From the IMG/VR virus record IMGVR_UViG_3300000115_000138, positions 4,673 to 27,043 of that record: a stretch of 22,371 bases of DNA; one strand, written 5' to 3'. This stretch comes from a virus. Shown here piece by piece: positions 1 through 7,587 of this stretch (position 1 is the stretch's first letter; every line of letters starts with the position of its first letter). The notes under the pieces are model-generated. The model made no database searches. It worked only from the letters and a program-made list of their open reading frames with translations, and was not told where the DNA came from. The position numbers were made by a program, and so were the translations under genes.

Positions 1-560
1 GTTACGTATGTCGCGTGATAATGTGTAGCACCTTCTGTAATTCCTCTCCAACCACCTCTGAGTGACATCTCAGCAATGATTTGTGCTTCTTCATACGCAT
101 CTAGTTCCATGGGTTCATCACTCAACCCATCACAGAACCACGAGAAGTGACACATACCACGAACCGGAACCTCGTTACCTTTCCAGTTCGTTCGCATCAC
201 TGACTGGTTAACAACTTCGCAGACGTTGTCAGGGAACAGATTACTATCAACCCTGTTCAACACTACATCAGCAACAGCGATGCGGCCAGCAAAGTTATCG
301 CTCCGAGACTCGTGATAAACATTAAGAGCGAGACATTCCAGTTCTTCGACTCTTGCAGTTTCTTCTGCATCTGTTGGTCTGCTTGGTACAAAGACAAGTT
401 CTTCTTCTGCAAGTGCTTGAGGTGCCGATTCAATCGGCGGCGATTCTTGAATCGGTTCGGGGTTCTCATTCTCTCCTCCTAAAACTAATAACGCGCTGGA
501 TACAATCCAGAACAATGCGCAGAATAATAAACCAAAAATCCATACAGATCTATTAGTCAC
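1..560 (-). CDS. SleB/CwlJ-type cell-wall hydrolase (putative endolysin), 3' end outside window
   Basis: Probable peptidoglycan hydrolase acting at lysis. I read it from a GTG at 558-560; the frame stays open for 186 codons to the window edge, so the C-terminus is missing. Residues 7-27 form one hydrophobic segment (signal anchor or signal-arrest-release type), followed by a Pro/Glu-rich linker at about 30-70. The catalytic domain starts near residue 75 with LALNVYHESR, the Hydrolase_2 (SleB) signature carrying the expected catalytic Glu84. It continues with AVADVVLNRV, a CHFSWFCDG stretch and ATHYHATYV, all typical of this family. The GTG overlaps the stop of the upstream small membrane gene and has no good Shine-Dalgarno, so translational coupling is likely and the exact start is uncertain. 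A second ORF lies nested in another frame at 263-469. The family call is strong; a role as the phage lysin is inferred. Confidence 0.85.
   Translation of the reverse strand, partial: MTNRSVWIFGLLFCALFWIVSSALLVLGGENENPEPIQESPPIESAPQALAEEELVFVPSRPTDAEETARVEELECLALNVYHESRSDNFAGRIAVADVVLNRVDSNLFPDNVCEVVNQSVMRTNWKGNEVPVRGMCHFSWFCDGLSDEPMELDAYEEAQIIAEMSLRGGWRGITEGATHYHATYV
263..469 (-). CDS. Nested out-of-frame ORF inside the hydrolase gene, possible lysis membrane protein
   Basis: A 68-residue ORF that lies wholly inside the hydrolase gene in a different frame. Its ATG (467-469) is preceded by AGGAGGAGAGA, a near-perfect Shine-Dalgarno at about 5 nt spacing and stronger than the one for the host gene. 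The product starts with a very basic stretch (RTPNRFKNRRRLNRH), continues with a polar, helix-prone region and ends in a hydrophobic segment at about residues 46-68 that could cross the membrane. Overlapping lysis genes are known in phages (lambda Rz/Rz1), so a holin, antiholin or spanin-like role is conceivable, but I recognise no family. The alternative is chance: out-of-frame readings of catalytic domains can be hydrophobic. Treat it as a candidate. Confidence 0.35.
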   Translation of the reverse strand: MRTPNRFKNRRRLNRHLKHLQKKNLSLYQADQQMQKKLQESKNWNVSLLMFITSLGAITLLAASLLLM

Positions 561-810
561 TTGAAATGTCAGAAGGTTCTTCATATGTTGCATTGCCCCA
601 CGCTCTTGATGAATTTAATTTTTTTCCATACTCATTAGTGAATGTTAGCTCATTATCTTCTTGATCCCAATCACAATGCGATGCATCAAACGCTTCCAAT
701 ACAACACCCCAAGTCTGCGCTGATCCAGCAATACTTCCTTCTCTTTTACCCCAATAAAAAGCAGCTGCCATACAAATTATCGTTAACAATGTTTGTTCGA
801 ATGGTCCCAT
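553..810 (-). CDS. Small membrane protein, conserved-hypothetical type
   Basis: An 85-residue protein of unknown function. Residues 6-20 (QTLLTIICMAAAFYW) form one hydrophobic helix, followed by KRE, so a membrane anchor with an acidic, soluble C-terminal part is likely. The start ATG (808-810) has the Shine-Dalgarno AGGAG about 8 nt upstream, and that site overlaps the stop codon of gp41. The 3' end overlaps the GTG of the downstream hydrolase. It therefore looks like a link in a polycistronic message from helicase to hydrolase. I see no catalytic motif. Confidence 0.7.
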   Translation of the reverse strand: MGPFEQTLLTIICMAAAFYWGKREGSIAGSAQTWGVVLEAFDASHCDWDQEDNELTFTNEYGKKLNSSRAWGNATYEEPSDISSD

Positions 811-821
811 AGACGTTTCTC

Positions 822-2207
822 CTAGAAAATTTTAATAGAACTGAGTTTCTCTCCAGAAACCCTCCTTCCAGCGTCGCTATTATCAAACACAGGTCCAGTA
901 TCTTCTACAAGATCCTGGGTGGCATTATCAACATCATATAGTTTCATTTTAGAACGGTCAACTCCAATACAAAAACGCTTATTGGAATTGGGATCGTTAT
1001 AACGGTTCTTCAATTGCTTAACCATCATTTGATTAAGTCCTTCAAGTTCTTCGTTTGATACTAAAGCGAACATAAGATCCGCAGTCGCCGGTAAACCGAA
1101 CGATTCAGAAGTATCCTCAAGACCAGGGTCAGAGTTGCCAAACCCACTTCGCGTGGTTTGAGTCGCTGACATAATAGGAACATTAAACTCTACCGCCAAC
1201 CCTCTCATCTCTTCGGCAATTGCCTTGATATATGAGTAGGAATTGATAGCACCGCCCATGCCCTTCATTCTTGAGGACGCACATATATTTAGATAGTCTA
1301 TGAATATGATTTCTGGTTTAAATGATTTTTTTAATTTCAGTTCATTAAGCAAGGCGCGGAAGTGACCAGTGTGCGCAGCACCGGTAGGATATTCTTTAAC
1401 GATAAGTTTACCCTTGGTCTTTGCCGCTATCTTACCAATCCGATCCTTGAATGTTTGCTTAGACATATGATCCAGAGAACCAATAGGAACGTTCATCAAG
1501 TTAGCGTCGATGCGTTCTGCGATACGTTCTTCTGCCATCTCCATTGTGATGTAGAGCACGTTATGACCCATGGAAAGGCAACTGGCAGCGTGATGACACA
1601 TAAAAAGACTTTTACCCACGCCTGTACCCGCCAGTGCGATGTTCAGAGTCTTATTGGGAAGACCACCTTTAGTAATGGTGTTAAAGTATTCCAGGTCAAA
1701 GGGAATACGATCTTCTTGCTCATGGTAAAAGTCATAGCGCTCATCAACATTTTCTAGATAGTCATGTCCAACATTAGTGTCAAAACAAACTGCCAGTGCC
1801 TCTGTTAACACATCAGGAATTGCGTTCTTAGACAACTTCTGATGTTTGCCATCAATGATCTGGATTGATTCCATGATGGCATTGTACACAGCACGGTCCT
1901 GACACCACTTCTCAGTTGTGTCTAGTAACCATTCGCTATCTTCTTTCTTTGCCTGAAAGATATCAGGCAGAATATCCATAGCGTGCGTGTACATTTCTGC
2001 ATTAAGATTGACATCATCGAGTTCAATCTTAAACGCTTCGAGAGAAGGAAGTTTGTTATACTTAGAAACAAACTTCACTACCTGATTAAATAATTCACGG
2101 TAGATCCCCTCGAAATAGTCTTTCTTAACAAACGGAAGAACCTTTCGCATAAAAGGTTCATTAGTGAGAATGTTTCTTAAGATAGTCTTTTCTAAATCAA
2201 TGTTCAT
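822..2207 (-). CDS. 41: Replicative DNA helicase (T4 gp41-like, DnaB family)
   Basis: Hexameric 5'-3' helicase that unwinds the fork and partners the primase. It has 461 residues, close to T4 gp41 (475). The N-terminal region (about 1-140) is helical, as in the DnaB N-domain. The RecA-like core shows Walker A AGTGVGKS at 193-200, YITMEM at 219-224 with the catalytic-type Glu of motif H1a, and Walker B IIFIDYL at 300-306. Further on, SATQTTRSG matches the DnaB H3 region and KNRYNDPN resembles the arginine-finger segment. The start ATG (2205-2207) has AAGGA 7 nt upstream and lies inside the end of the preceding small gene, so the two are coupled. Functional residues look intact. Confidence 0.95.
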   Translation of the reverse strand: MNIDLEKTILRNILTNEPFMRKVLPFVKKDYFEGIYRELFNQVVKFVSKYNKLPSLEAFKIELDDVNLNAEMYTHAMDILPDIFQAKKEDSEWLLDTTEKWCQDRAVYNAIMESIQIIDGKHQKLSKNAIPDVLTEALAVCFDTNVGHDYLENVDERYDFYHEQEDRIPFDLEYFNTITKGGLPNKTLNIALAGTGVGKSLFMCHHAASCLSMGHNVLYITMEMAEERIAERIDANLMNVPIGSLDHMSKQTFKDRIGKIAAKTKGKLIVKEYPTGAAHTGHFRALLNELKLKKSFKPEIIFIDYLNICASSRMKGMGGAINSYSYIKAIAEEMRGLAVEFNVPIMSATQTTRSGFGNSDPGLEDTSESFGLPATADLMFALVSNEELEGLNQMMVKQLKNRYNDPNSNKRFCIGVDRSKMKLYDVDNATQDLVEDTGPVFDNSDAGRRVSGEKLSSIKIF

Positions 2208-2499
2208 TAATGTCCTTCATTGCGAGCGTTCCGTTGCCTGCTGCTTCGTCTAGAATGGTTTCAAGAATTGAACCCACGTATTCTTGCAGTTCAACATTAG
2301 AAACCGCAAGCGAATCATCAGGAGAATATACTATTGTATAATTAAAGTTCAAACATTTCAAGGGGCCATTGAAAGATATATTACCAAATCGAATTACCGT
2401 TTCTATAAAATCACCTTTCAAGATTCTTATATCCCAACCCTGTGCGTTATCATCATCAGTTGGTATAAGTTGGAAATCTATTCCCTCGAGAACACCCAT
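2197..2499 (-). CDS. Small protein between uvsX and gp41, unknown function
   Basis: About 100 residues (MGVLEGIDFQ onward). I prefer the ATG at 2497-2499, which shares a base with the UvsX stop (TGATG), over the GTG one codon upstream. The sequence is acidic and looks like a small alpha/beta fold with alternating hydrophobic strands (WDIRILKGDFIETVIRFGNISF, in part) and a C-terminal helix. There is no catalytic motif and no membrane segment. It overlaps the start of gp41 by 11 bases. Tight packing between recombinase and helicase suggests a replication or recombination accessory role. T4 loads gp41 with gp59, but I see no sequence reason to call this a gp59. Confidence 0.75.
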   Translation of the reverse strand: MGVLEGIDFQLIPTDDDNAQGWDIRILKGDFIETVIRFGNISFNGPLKCLNFNYTIVYSPDDSLAVSNVELQEYVGSILETILDEAAGNGTLAMKDINEH

Positions 2500-3521
2500 C
2501 ACTCATCATCCAATTCTAATTGTATTTCTGCCTTATGACCTATCTGATATAATTTCTTGATCATTTCGTGAAACTCAGGTTTTTCCAGAATGCTTGCCCA
2601 GAAACTCTCACCAAGATCAGCAAGGCGATGTTTTCGATCGTCTCCTGCTTTCTGATACCAACCGTTTGATGGTTTGGTTACAAAACCCCCAGCCAATGCA
2701 ACATCAAGGAGACCGCTATATTGATCAATACCACCATCCCAAGAAACACTAATAGGAATCTTACTCTTTTCTTTAACATACCTCGACTTATCCACGTTTA
2801 CAATAAAATCATAACCAGTTACCTCAGTACCTGTTTTATTCTGCCGTCGACCAATAATCCAGATATTGTCTGCAGAATAATAAATCCCTGTCCCGCCGCC
2901 TACAATATCCTTGGGGTACAAACCAATCTCTTTGTAGGTGTGATTGACAGCAAGTAACGGAATATCTCTCATAGTCAAGTATGGTGTTGCCATACGAAAC
3001 AGACCTTTTAATGCTTTCGCGCGAGACATATCAGCAACAGACTTCTCATTCAACGTATCTTCCATTTCTTTCTTGGAAGCAAGGTTGCCGATAGAATCAA
3101 TTACAATGATTACCTTCTCTTTTTTATCAATTCCCTCAAGTTGTGCGATTATATCAAACTTCAATTCTTCGACGTTTGTGATTGGAATATGCAAAACGCG
3201 ATCCAAATCAATATCAAAAGTTTCAAAGTAAGACTGAGGCGAACCAAACTCCGAATCATAAAACATCATCACCGCTTCGGGATCTGCTTTTAGATATGCA
3301 GATGCAATCTTAAGAGCAAACGATGTCTTGAAGTGTTTTGATGGACCTGCTAGAACGGTCAACCCTGAAGTGATACCGCCCGAGAGGGAACCAGAGAGCG
3401 CGACGTTCAACATTGGCACGTCTGTAGCGATTTGTTCTTTATGAGCAAAGAACTCAGACTGAGACAGTACCTCCGTATGATCCAACTTGCTGTTCTTTTT
3501 AAGTTTTGACATTAATGACAT
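2499..3521 (-). CDS. uvsX: UvsX, RecA-like recombinase
   Basis: Strand-exchange protein for recombination-dependent replication and repair; works with UvsY, also encoded in this window. It has 340 residues against 391 in T4. Walker A is GPSKHFKT at 59-66, matching the unusual T4 form GPSKSFKS. FYDSEFGSP (about 87-95) and Walker B VIIVIDS (137-143) follow, then AVNHTYKEIG (191-200) and GGGTGIYYSADNI (208-220), which align with the T4-type recombinase core. The start ATG has AGGAA about 8 nt upstream inside the end of the previous gene; ATG codon 4 is an alternative start. The C-terminus is acidic (LELDDE), as is common for UvsX. Confidence 0.96.
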   Translation of the reverse strand: MSLMSKLKKNSKLDHTEVLSQSEFFAHKEQIATDVPMLNVALSGSLSGGITSGLTVLAGPSKHFKTSFALKIASAYLKADPEAVMMFYDSEFGSPQSYFETFDIDLDRVLHIPITNVEELKFDIIAQLEGIDKKEKVIIVIDSIGNLASKKEMEDTLNEKSVADMSRAKALKGLFRMATPYLTMRDIPLLAVNHTYKEIGLYPKDIVGGGTGIYYSADNIWIIGRRQNKTGTEVTGYDFIVNVDKSRYVKEKSKIPISVSWDGGIDQYSGLLDVALAGGFVTKPSNGWYQKAGDDRKHRLADLGESFWASILEKPEFHEMIKKLYQIGHKAEIQLELDDE

Positions 3522-3524
3522 ATT

Positions 3525-4469
3525 TTAATTCCTGTAAATAAATTCGATTGCACCATTTGCTTCAACCTCTAATGGTCTATTATCATACCACTTTCCTGTA
3601 TCATTATCAAGCTCTCTGCACATATCAGCAATTTCTTTTGCCGATATGGGGTATTCTGCTTTGATAGCATTTCCTGCTGTCGCCACCATAATATTATACA
3701 TCTTAGAATACCAACCCGTACCGGAGATTGCCATATATTCTTGCGCCAATCTCTTGGGAAAGAAAGGACAGTCTCGGTAAGATGTCCATTGTACATCTGT
3801 ATTTTGCGACTGTTCCTTACGATAAGAAACAACCTGCTCCCTGAGTGCTGCGGGCAATCGGTCAAGGAATGACTTAGACTTTGCCGTCTGATATTCCCAA
3901 GCACCCATCAGGTCATCGGGGTTTAGATGTCGACCTTCATTAGTAAAGAAAAAATTAAACGCATCAGGGTATTCTGCCGGAACATAATACATCCGAGAAA
4001 GATCTTTAGTCTGCTTATCTCCGATATCCTTTAGTTGCTTATTCAAAGCAAACCAAAAGTGGGGTATCTCTTCGGCAGTTATTTCCCGAGTCAACGGAAA
4101 CACCAAACGAAACTTGGGGACGATTGGCGTGCTGCTTGCGGTTGAATAACAAACGAACTGATATTGCCCGCAGATGTTTTGAAGTGTAGGTTTTAGATCG
4201 ACGCTAGGCACAATATTAAAAGCATCAAAGTCATCAACATCAACAGCAGCCCAACTGCCCCAATGAGTAACGTTTTTATTAGACCGAGTGCTGGTTTCAA
4301 CGTAACGAGCAGGACTAATAAGAGGAGAAGAATTATTTCCACCTTTTTCACCTTTTTTCTTAGACAAATTCAACAACATTTGCACAAAGTCTTCCCACGA
4401 ATCGTGCGAAACGGTTCGGTGCGTTTTATTGTCGAAAGCGTTTTTAAATATAGTAAGCGAATACATCAT
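3525..4469 (-). CDS. Primase-like protein (possible archaeo-eukaryotic primase fold plus PriCT-like tail)
   Basis: A 314-residue protein I cannot name with certainty. Residues about 70-80 read WAAVDVDDFD, an acidic motif following a hydrophobic strand like motif I of archaeo-eukaryotic primases (AEP). The region YSTASSTPIVPKFRLVFPL (about 108-126) followed by TREIT resembles the conserved Y-T-x-S-x-TP...FRLVxPLSR block of plasmid and phage AEP-type primases. About 35 residues later comes DLSRMYYVP, the usual next block. The C-terminal part (about 225-314) is helical and could be a PriCT-like domain. It sits between gp43 and uvsX/gp41, where a primase would make sense. A promoter lies directly upstream with no Shine-Dalgarno; ATG 4464-4466 is an equally good start. 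Function is inferred from motifs only. Confidence 0.55.
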   Translation of the reverse strand: MMYSLTIFKNAFDNKTHRTVSHDSWEDFVQMLLNLSKKKGEKGGNNSSPLISPARYVETSTRSNKNVTHWGSWAAVDVDDFDAFNIVPSVDLKPTLQNICGQYQFVCYSTASSTPIVPKFRLVFPLTREITAEEIPHFWFALNKQLKDIGDKQTKDLSRMYYVPAEYPDAFNFFFTNEGRHLNPDDLMGAWEYQTAKSKSFLDRLPAALREQVVSYRKEQSQNTDVQWTSYRDCPFFPKRLAQEYMAISGTGWYSKMYNIMVATAGNAIKAEYPISAKEIADMCRELDNDTGKWYDNRPLEVEANGAIEFIYRN

Positions 4470-4501
4470 GTTATTATACTGTATTGGTAATCAAATAGCA
4501 A
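4464..4501 (-). promoter_or_regulatory. Sigma-70-like promoter for the primase-like gene, leaderless geometry
   Basis: -35 TTGCTA (4496-4501), a 17 bp spacer and -10 TATAAT (4473-4478) on the minus strand. With the hexamer at -12 to -7, the predicted +1 falls on 4466, the A of the second ATG of the gene. No Shine-Dalgarno lies between. The -35 overlaps a perfect 10 bp palindrome, AACGGCCGTT, at 4500-4509, a possible operator. Confidence 0.65.
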
Positions 4502-4524
4502 CGGCCGTTAAGTTATTGATAATA

Positions 4525-6960
4525 TTAGAAAAATGCATCCAGGGTTGCCTTGGGTTCATCTTCCCACCCAATAGCATCAAGTATGGGTTTGAGGGGATCT
4601 AGAAAACTCTTGTTGTACATTGTATCATAATCTATATGACGATGCAGTTTAAGTTCTTTGGGTAACCTGTCGGGAAAAGAAATAATATTCTCTCTGATAT
4701 GATTGGGCGTTTTGAGATAGATGTATTTTATTTTCGTGCCATCATTAATCAGTTCGTATTTCTGCTCGATCTTTTCTTTCTTGACGTGGTAATTATATAG
4801 TAATGCGCCACGAGAATGCATGGGAGTACCCTTACCGTAAATCATCTGACGATCTTGGTATTTCTTGATCGCCCTTACTGTGCGAGGGAAAGCAATAACT
4901 TCTGGTTCAAGGGTGCTAAACTGTGCACGGAAATCCCGAATAAATTTCTGAGCATCTTTTTCCTCGCCATTTAGCAGAACGTGAAAGACTTCCTTGAACT
5001 TATCGCGACAGATCTGCGGAGTCGAAGATTTGATTGCTTCAATTCCCATGATCTTTAGTTTAGGTTGGGCATACTGAACACCCTCAGAATTGTGCACCTG
5101 CAAAATATATCGTTTCTTTGCAGTCCAAACACCACGATCGGCAATAACTTCCCTTGACATTACCATTCTATTCTCATAGGCATTAGTATCAATTGCCTGA
5201 TACTTATACGCACTAGCAATTGCTTTCTCAAAATGCACACAAACGTGGTCAAGAAATTTAACTGGGTTGGCGGGGCGGTGCTCCTTAACTAAGTCGTTCA
5301 TATTGATATATACCGAGTCAGTATCAATGGCAATCACATAATCTTTCTTGGTCCCTAACAGGGTTTGTAACTCATCGTTTACTGCTTTCTCGGCACATAG
5401 GATTGCTCGCTGACCCGAAGTGGTAATTGCTTCGGCAATCTTAAGATCAAAGTATCGAAAGTATTGATTAGCAAGTGCACCGTAAAGAGAGTTCATAAGA
5501 ATCTTAACCGCCATCTGCGTATTATCGTGGATGGTTATTTCATTGGCAAGTTCTTTGCTAGGGGTTTTGTTATATTCTTTCTGGGCATTAAGCATTTTAT
5601 TCTTGGCGGATACACGATCACCATAAAACTTTTTAATTACCTTGGGAATAATACCTTCGACATCTTTGCGATATCGACTACCGTTTGCTGCCATTGTAAA
5701 GTCGCCTTCTTCCTCGTATGTAAGGGTTTCGGGTGACATGTTATACTGCACAATAATGTTTGGATAAAGAGAATTCAAATCAAAAGAGCAAACCCATTCA
5801 TGCATACCGATCTGAGGTTCTTTGACATACCCGCCAACAATGGTCTCTTTCTCTTTATGCTCTTTGGGCGGAACAATGATGTTTTCTTTTAAGAGTTCGT
5901 TGTAAATAACAGAATCCCAAATGGTAGTTGTGCCAAACGCTTCTTGATAATTACTCTTTGCTTTATATGCCATTGTCATCGCTAGAGTAATTAAACCCAT
6001 CTTCTCTTCTAATTGATCGACCAACTCAACGTCTTTGATGTTATAATCGATAAACTTCTGATGGTCGTCGCGATATAGATTATGAAGATTACCAAATTCT
6101 TCGTACGATAGTTTCTTTTCACCAAGAACCTGATATGCAATATGGTCAAGTTTGAACGATTCTTGTTGCCCGTAAGTTAATACGCCAAACTTTTGAAACA
6201 GATCATAATAGTCTAAACTGGCAATTCCTTCGATCTCATAGGTTATCGCGTCTTGTCCCATACGAGTGTGAAACTTACGTTCCTTTACTAAACCCCATGG
6301 CGAAAGTTTCTTAACACAATCGCTACCCAATAAACTTCTGATACGATTTACCAAGTATGGAATATCAAATAGTTTTGTGTTCCATCCGGTTATAACGTCA
6401 GGACAGTTCTCATAAGTTGCCCACCAGTCAGTGAACTTGAGAAGCAGATCAACCTCTGAATTTGCTCGGCAGTATACTACTTTCTGGTCGGAAAGGCTCG
6501 TATCATATTCCCCGAGACCCCAAACATAGAAAGTGTCGGATATGTTAGACTTACAACCAATCGCGGTGACTTCATGTTTTGCTTCATCTGGGTTTGGAAA
6601 CCCTTGATCAGATTGAACCTCAATATCAATGCTGGTAACATTGATCTTATCGCGGTCAAACTTTATTTCGTATGGGTATTTCTCTGCCAGATATTGTGTA
6701 ACGAAATTGGTCATGCCATATATGGTGAAGTTCGTTACATCTTGATAGCGTTTGATAAAATCAGACGCTTCTCTCAGCGAGTCGAATTCTACTGGTTCAA
6801 CCAGATTGCCATAGAGAGATTTGTATTTACCGGTCGCCTTGGGGGTTTCGATAAAGAGTTTGGGTTTGAATGAGATTTTTTTGGAAACTTTTTTGCCGTC
6901 TTCATATCCTCGGTAAAGGATATTGTTTCCTACGCGGCACACATTTGTATAAAAATTCAT
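4525..6960 (-). CDS. 43: DNA polymerase gp43 (family B)
   Basis: Replicative polymerase with 3'-5' proofreading. It has 811 residues, shorter than T4 gp43 (898). Exonuclease motifs: DIE at 112-114 (Exo I), NTKLFD at 194-199 (Exo II) and YNIKD at 306-310 (Exo III). Polymerase motifs: [10 protein letters not shown] at 394-403 (motif A, Asn where many family B enzymes have Ser), KILMNSLYG at 486-494 (motif B), IDTDS at 545-549 (motif C) and KLKIMG at 634-639 (KxxG-type). The last residues, ATLDAFF, look like a sliding-clamp-binding peptide. All catalytic carboxylates are present. There is no Shine-Dalgarno; a promoter -10 ends 6 nt before the ATG, so the mRNA may be leaderless. Confidence 0.97.
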   Translation of the reverse strand: MNFYTNVCRVGNNILYRGYEDGKKVSKKISFKPKLFIETPKATGKYKSLYGNLVEPVEFDSLREASDFIKRYQDVTNFTIYGMTNFVTQYLAEKYPYEIKFDRDKINVTSIDIEVQSDQGFPNPDEAKHEVTAIGCKSNISDTFYVWGLGEYDTSLSDQKVVYCRANSEVDLLLKFTDWWATYENCPDVITGWNTKLFDIPYLVNRIRSLLGSDCVKKLSPWGLVKERKFHTRMGQDAITYEIEGIASLDYYDLFQKFGVLTYGQQESFKLDHIAYQVLGEKKLSYEEFGNLHNLYRDDHQKFIDYNIKDVELVDQLEEKMGLITLAMTMAYKAKSNYQEAFGTTTIWDSVIYNELLKENIIVPPKEHKEKETIVGGYVKEPQIGMHEWVCSFDLNSLYPNIIVQYNMSPETLTYEEEGDFTMAANGSRYRKDVEGIIPKVIKKFYGDRVSAKNKMLNAQKEYNKTPSKELANEITIHDNTQMAVKILMNSLYGALANQYFRYFDLKIAEAITTSGQRAILCAEKAVNDELQTLLGTKKDYVIAIDTDSVYINMNDLVKEHRPANPVKFLDHVCVHFEKAIASAYKYQAIDTNAYENRMVMSREVIADRGVWTAKKRYILQVHNSEGVQYAQPKLKIMGIEAIKSSTPQICRDKFKEVFHVLLNGEEKDAQKFIRDFRAQFSTLEPEVIAFPRTVRAIKKYQDRQMIYGKGTPMHSRGALLYNYHVKKEKIEQKYELINDGTKIKYIYLKTPNHIRENIISFPDRLPKELKLHRHIDYDTMYNKSFLDPLKPILDAIGWEDEPKATLDAFF

Positions 6961-6995
6961 ATAGACATTATACCATAATAAAATATTGAAAACAA
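6958..6995 (-). promoter_or_regulatory. Sigma-70-like promoter for gp43, leaderless geometry
   Basis: -35 TTGTTT (6990-6995), a 17 bp spacer and -10 TATAAT (6967-6972) with an extended TGG just upstream of it, all on the minus strand. With the hexamer at -12 to -7, +1 falls on 6960, the A of the gp43 ATG. No ribosome binding site precedes the ATG. Confidence 0.7.
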
Positions 6996-7075
6996 GTGGC
7001 GAGGAGTTTTTAATTTATTCTGCCAAATTATCATGGCGAGCACCCAGAACCCTCTAAACTGGACTTCTGAATCTG

Positions 7076-7225
7076 TTACTTAGAAGTATAATACCGTCGA
7101 CATTCCTGATGAGATTCGGCGATCCCGTCCAATACTTCTTGAGCACATCTTTCGTCGAGTTTCCGGTTACTGTCTTTTACAAGCACAGCACCTACTAACA
7201 TCATTGCGATTACAATACCTGGCAT
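7076..7225 (-). CDS. 49-residue ORF with short hydrophobic N-terminus
   Basis: Small ORF in the stretch between hsp20 and gp43. The ATG (7223-7225) has AAGGA 7 nt upstream (AAGGATATATTATG). The product starts MPGIVIAMMLVGAVLVK, a short hydrophobic segment that could be a membrane anchor or signal, followed by a charged region with two cysteines (ERCAQ and QECRR, residues 27 and 42). The family is unknown. The good ribosome binding site and its place as the last member of a row of three small ORFs support it being real. The noncoding stretch before it holds a GC-rich hairpin. Confidence 0.55.
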   Translation of the reverse strand: MPGIVIAMMLVGAVLVKDSNRKLDERCAQEVLDGIAESHQECRRYYTSK

Positions 7226-7251
7226 AATATATCCTTAATAAAGATTGGGTC

Positions 7252-7300
7252 GGGGGAGATGCGCCTCCCCCAGTTTATGCCGTCTTGCGCTTAAGGGGGC
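7252..7300 (-). promoter_or_regulatory. GC-rich hairpin with an alternative pairing partner
   Basis: On the minus strand GGGGGAG (7271-7265) can pair perfectly with CTCCCCC (7258-7252) around a 6-nt loop. An upstream GCCCCC (7300-7295) can compete for the same G-run. No U-tract follows directly, so this is not a canonical intrinsic terminator. It lies in the 86-base gap between two small ORFs and may set differential expression or mRNA stability. Confidence 0.45.
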
Positions 7301-7311
7301 ACCCAAAGGTT

Positions 7312-7455
7312 TTACAAATATGGCGCTGGCATATACAGACTTGAACCCGCTGTGTACACACCGTAGTTAGGTGTGAAGAGAGGTGCTATTAGACCTCCCA
7401 GTACAAGCGAAGCAAAGAATACAATGCCTAACCAACTTTTGATTTTCTTGATCAT
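7312..7455 (-). CDS. 47-residue small membrane protein
   Basis: Starts with an ATG (7453-7455) that overlaps the TGA of the preceding small ORF (ATGA), a translational-coupling arrangement. MIKKIKSW is followed by a hydrophobic helix at residues 9-26 (LGIVFFASLVLGGLIAPL), then a tail rich in Tyr, Pro and Gly. The basic N-terminus suggests N-in orientation or a signal peptide. No recognisable family. The start overlap and membrane segment make it credible despite its size. Confidence 0.55.
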   Translation of the reverse strand: MIKKIKSWLGIVFFASLVLGGLIAPLFTPNYGVYTAGSSLYMPAPYL

Positions 7456-7577
7456 GCGAACCAACTTACAGCGATCATGATCGGTGCTATTGAAAGCACA
7501 GCAAATAGTTGCGCGATTGCAACCATCTGTTCTTTTTTAGAGGAAAGAAATTCCTCGCTTTTTACAAACTTTTCCAT
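7452..7577 (-). CDS. 41-residue small membrane protein downstream of hsp20
   Basis: The ATG (7575-7577) has AAGGACG about 7 nt upstream, partly overlapping the hsp20 stop. The product has a polar N-terminus (MEKFVKSEEFLSSKKEQ) and one hydrophobic helix at about residues 18-41 ending at the C-terminus, so it resembles a tail-anchored single-pass peptide. Its TGA overlaps the ATG of the next small ORF. No family recognised. Confidence 0.6.
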   Translation of the reverse strand: MEKFVKSEEFLSSKKEQMVAIAQLFAVLSIAPIMIAVSWFA

Positions 7578-7587
7578 TGTTACGTCC

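Noticed and set aside
466-543. A 25-codon hydrophobic ORF (MDFWFIILRI...) in the third frame over the start of the hydrolase gene
   Set aside because: No Shine-Dalgarno; the hydrophobicity comes from reading the signal-anchor DNA in another frame.
2197-2499. Helicase loader gp59 for the small gene between uvsX and gp41
   Set aside because: It is about 100 residues, T4 gp59 is 217 and helical; no shared motif visible.
6957-7034. A 25-codon ORF ([10 protein letters not shown]...) ending ATGA on the gp43 start codon
   Set aside because: It has no ribosome binding site and covers the gp43 promoter, so it is probably accidental, though leader-peptide coupling cannot be excluded.
7019-7034. Hairpin GCCA/TGGC with an 8-nt loop upstream of gp43, compared with the T4 gp43 translational operator
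   Set aside because: The stem is only 4 bp and lies about 60 bases before the start codon, not at the ribosome binding site.
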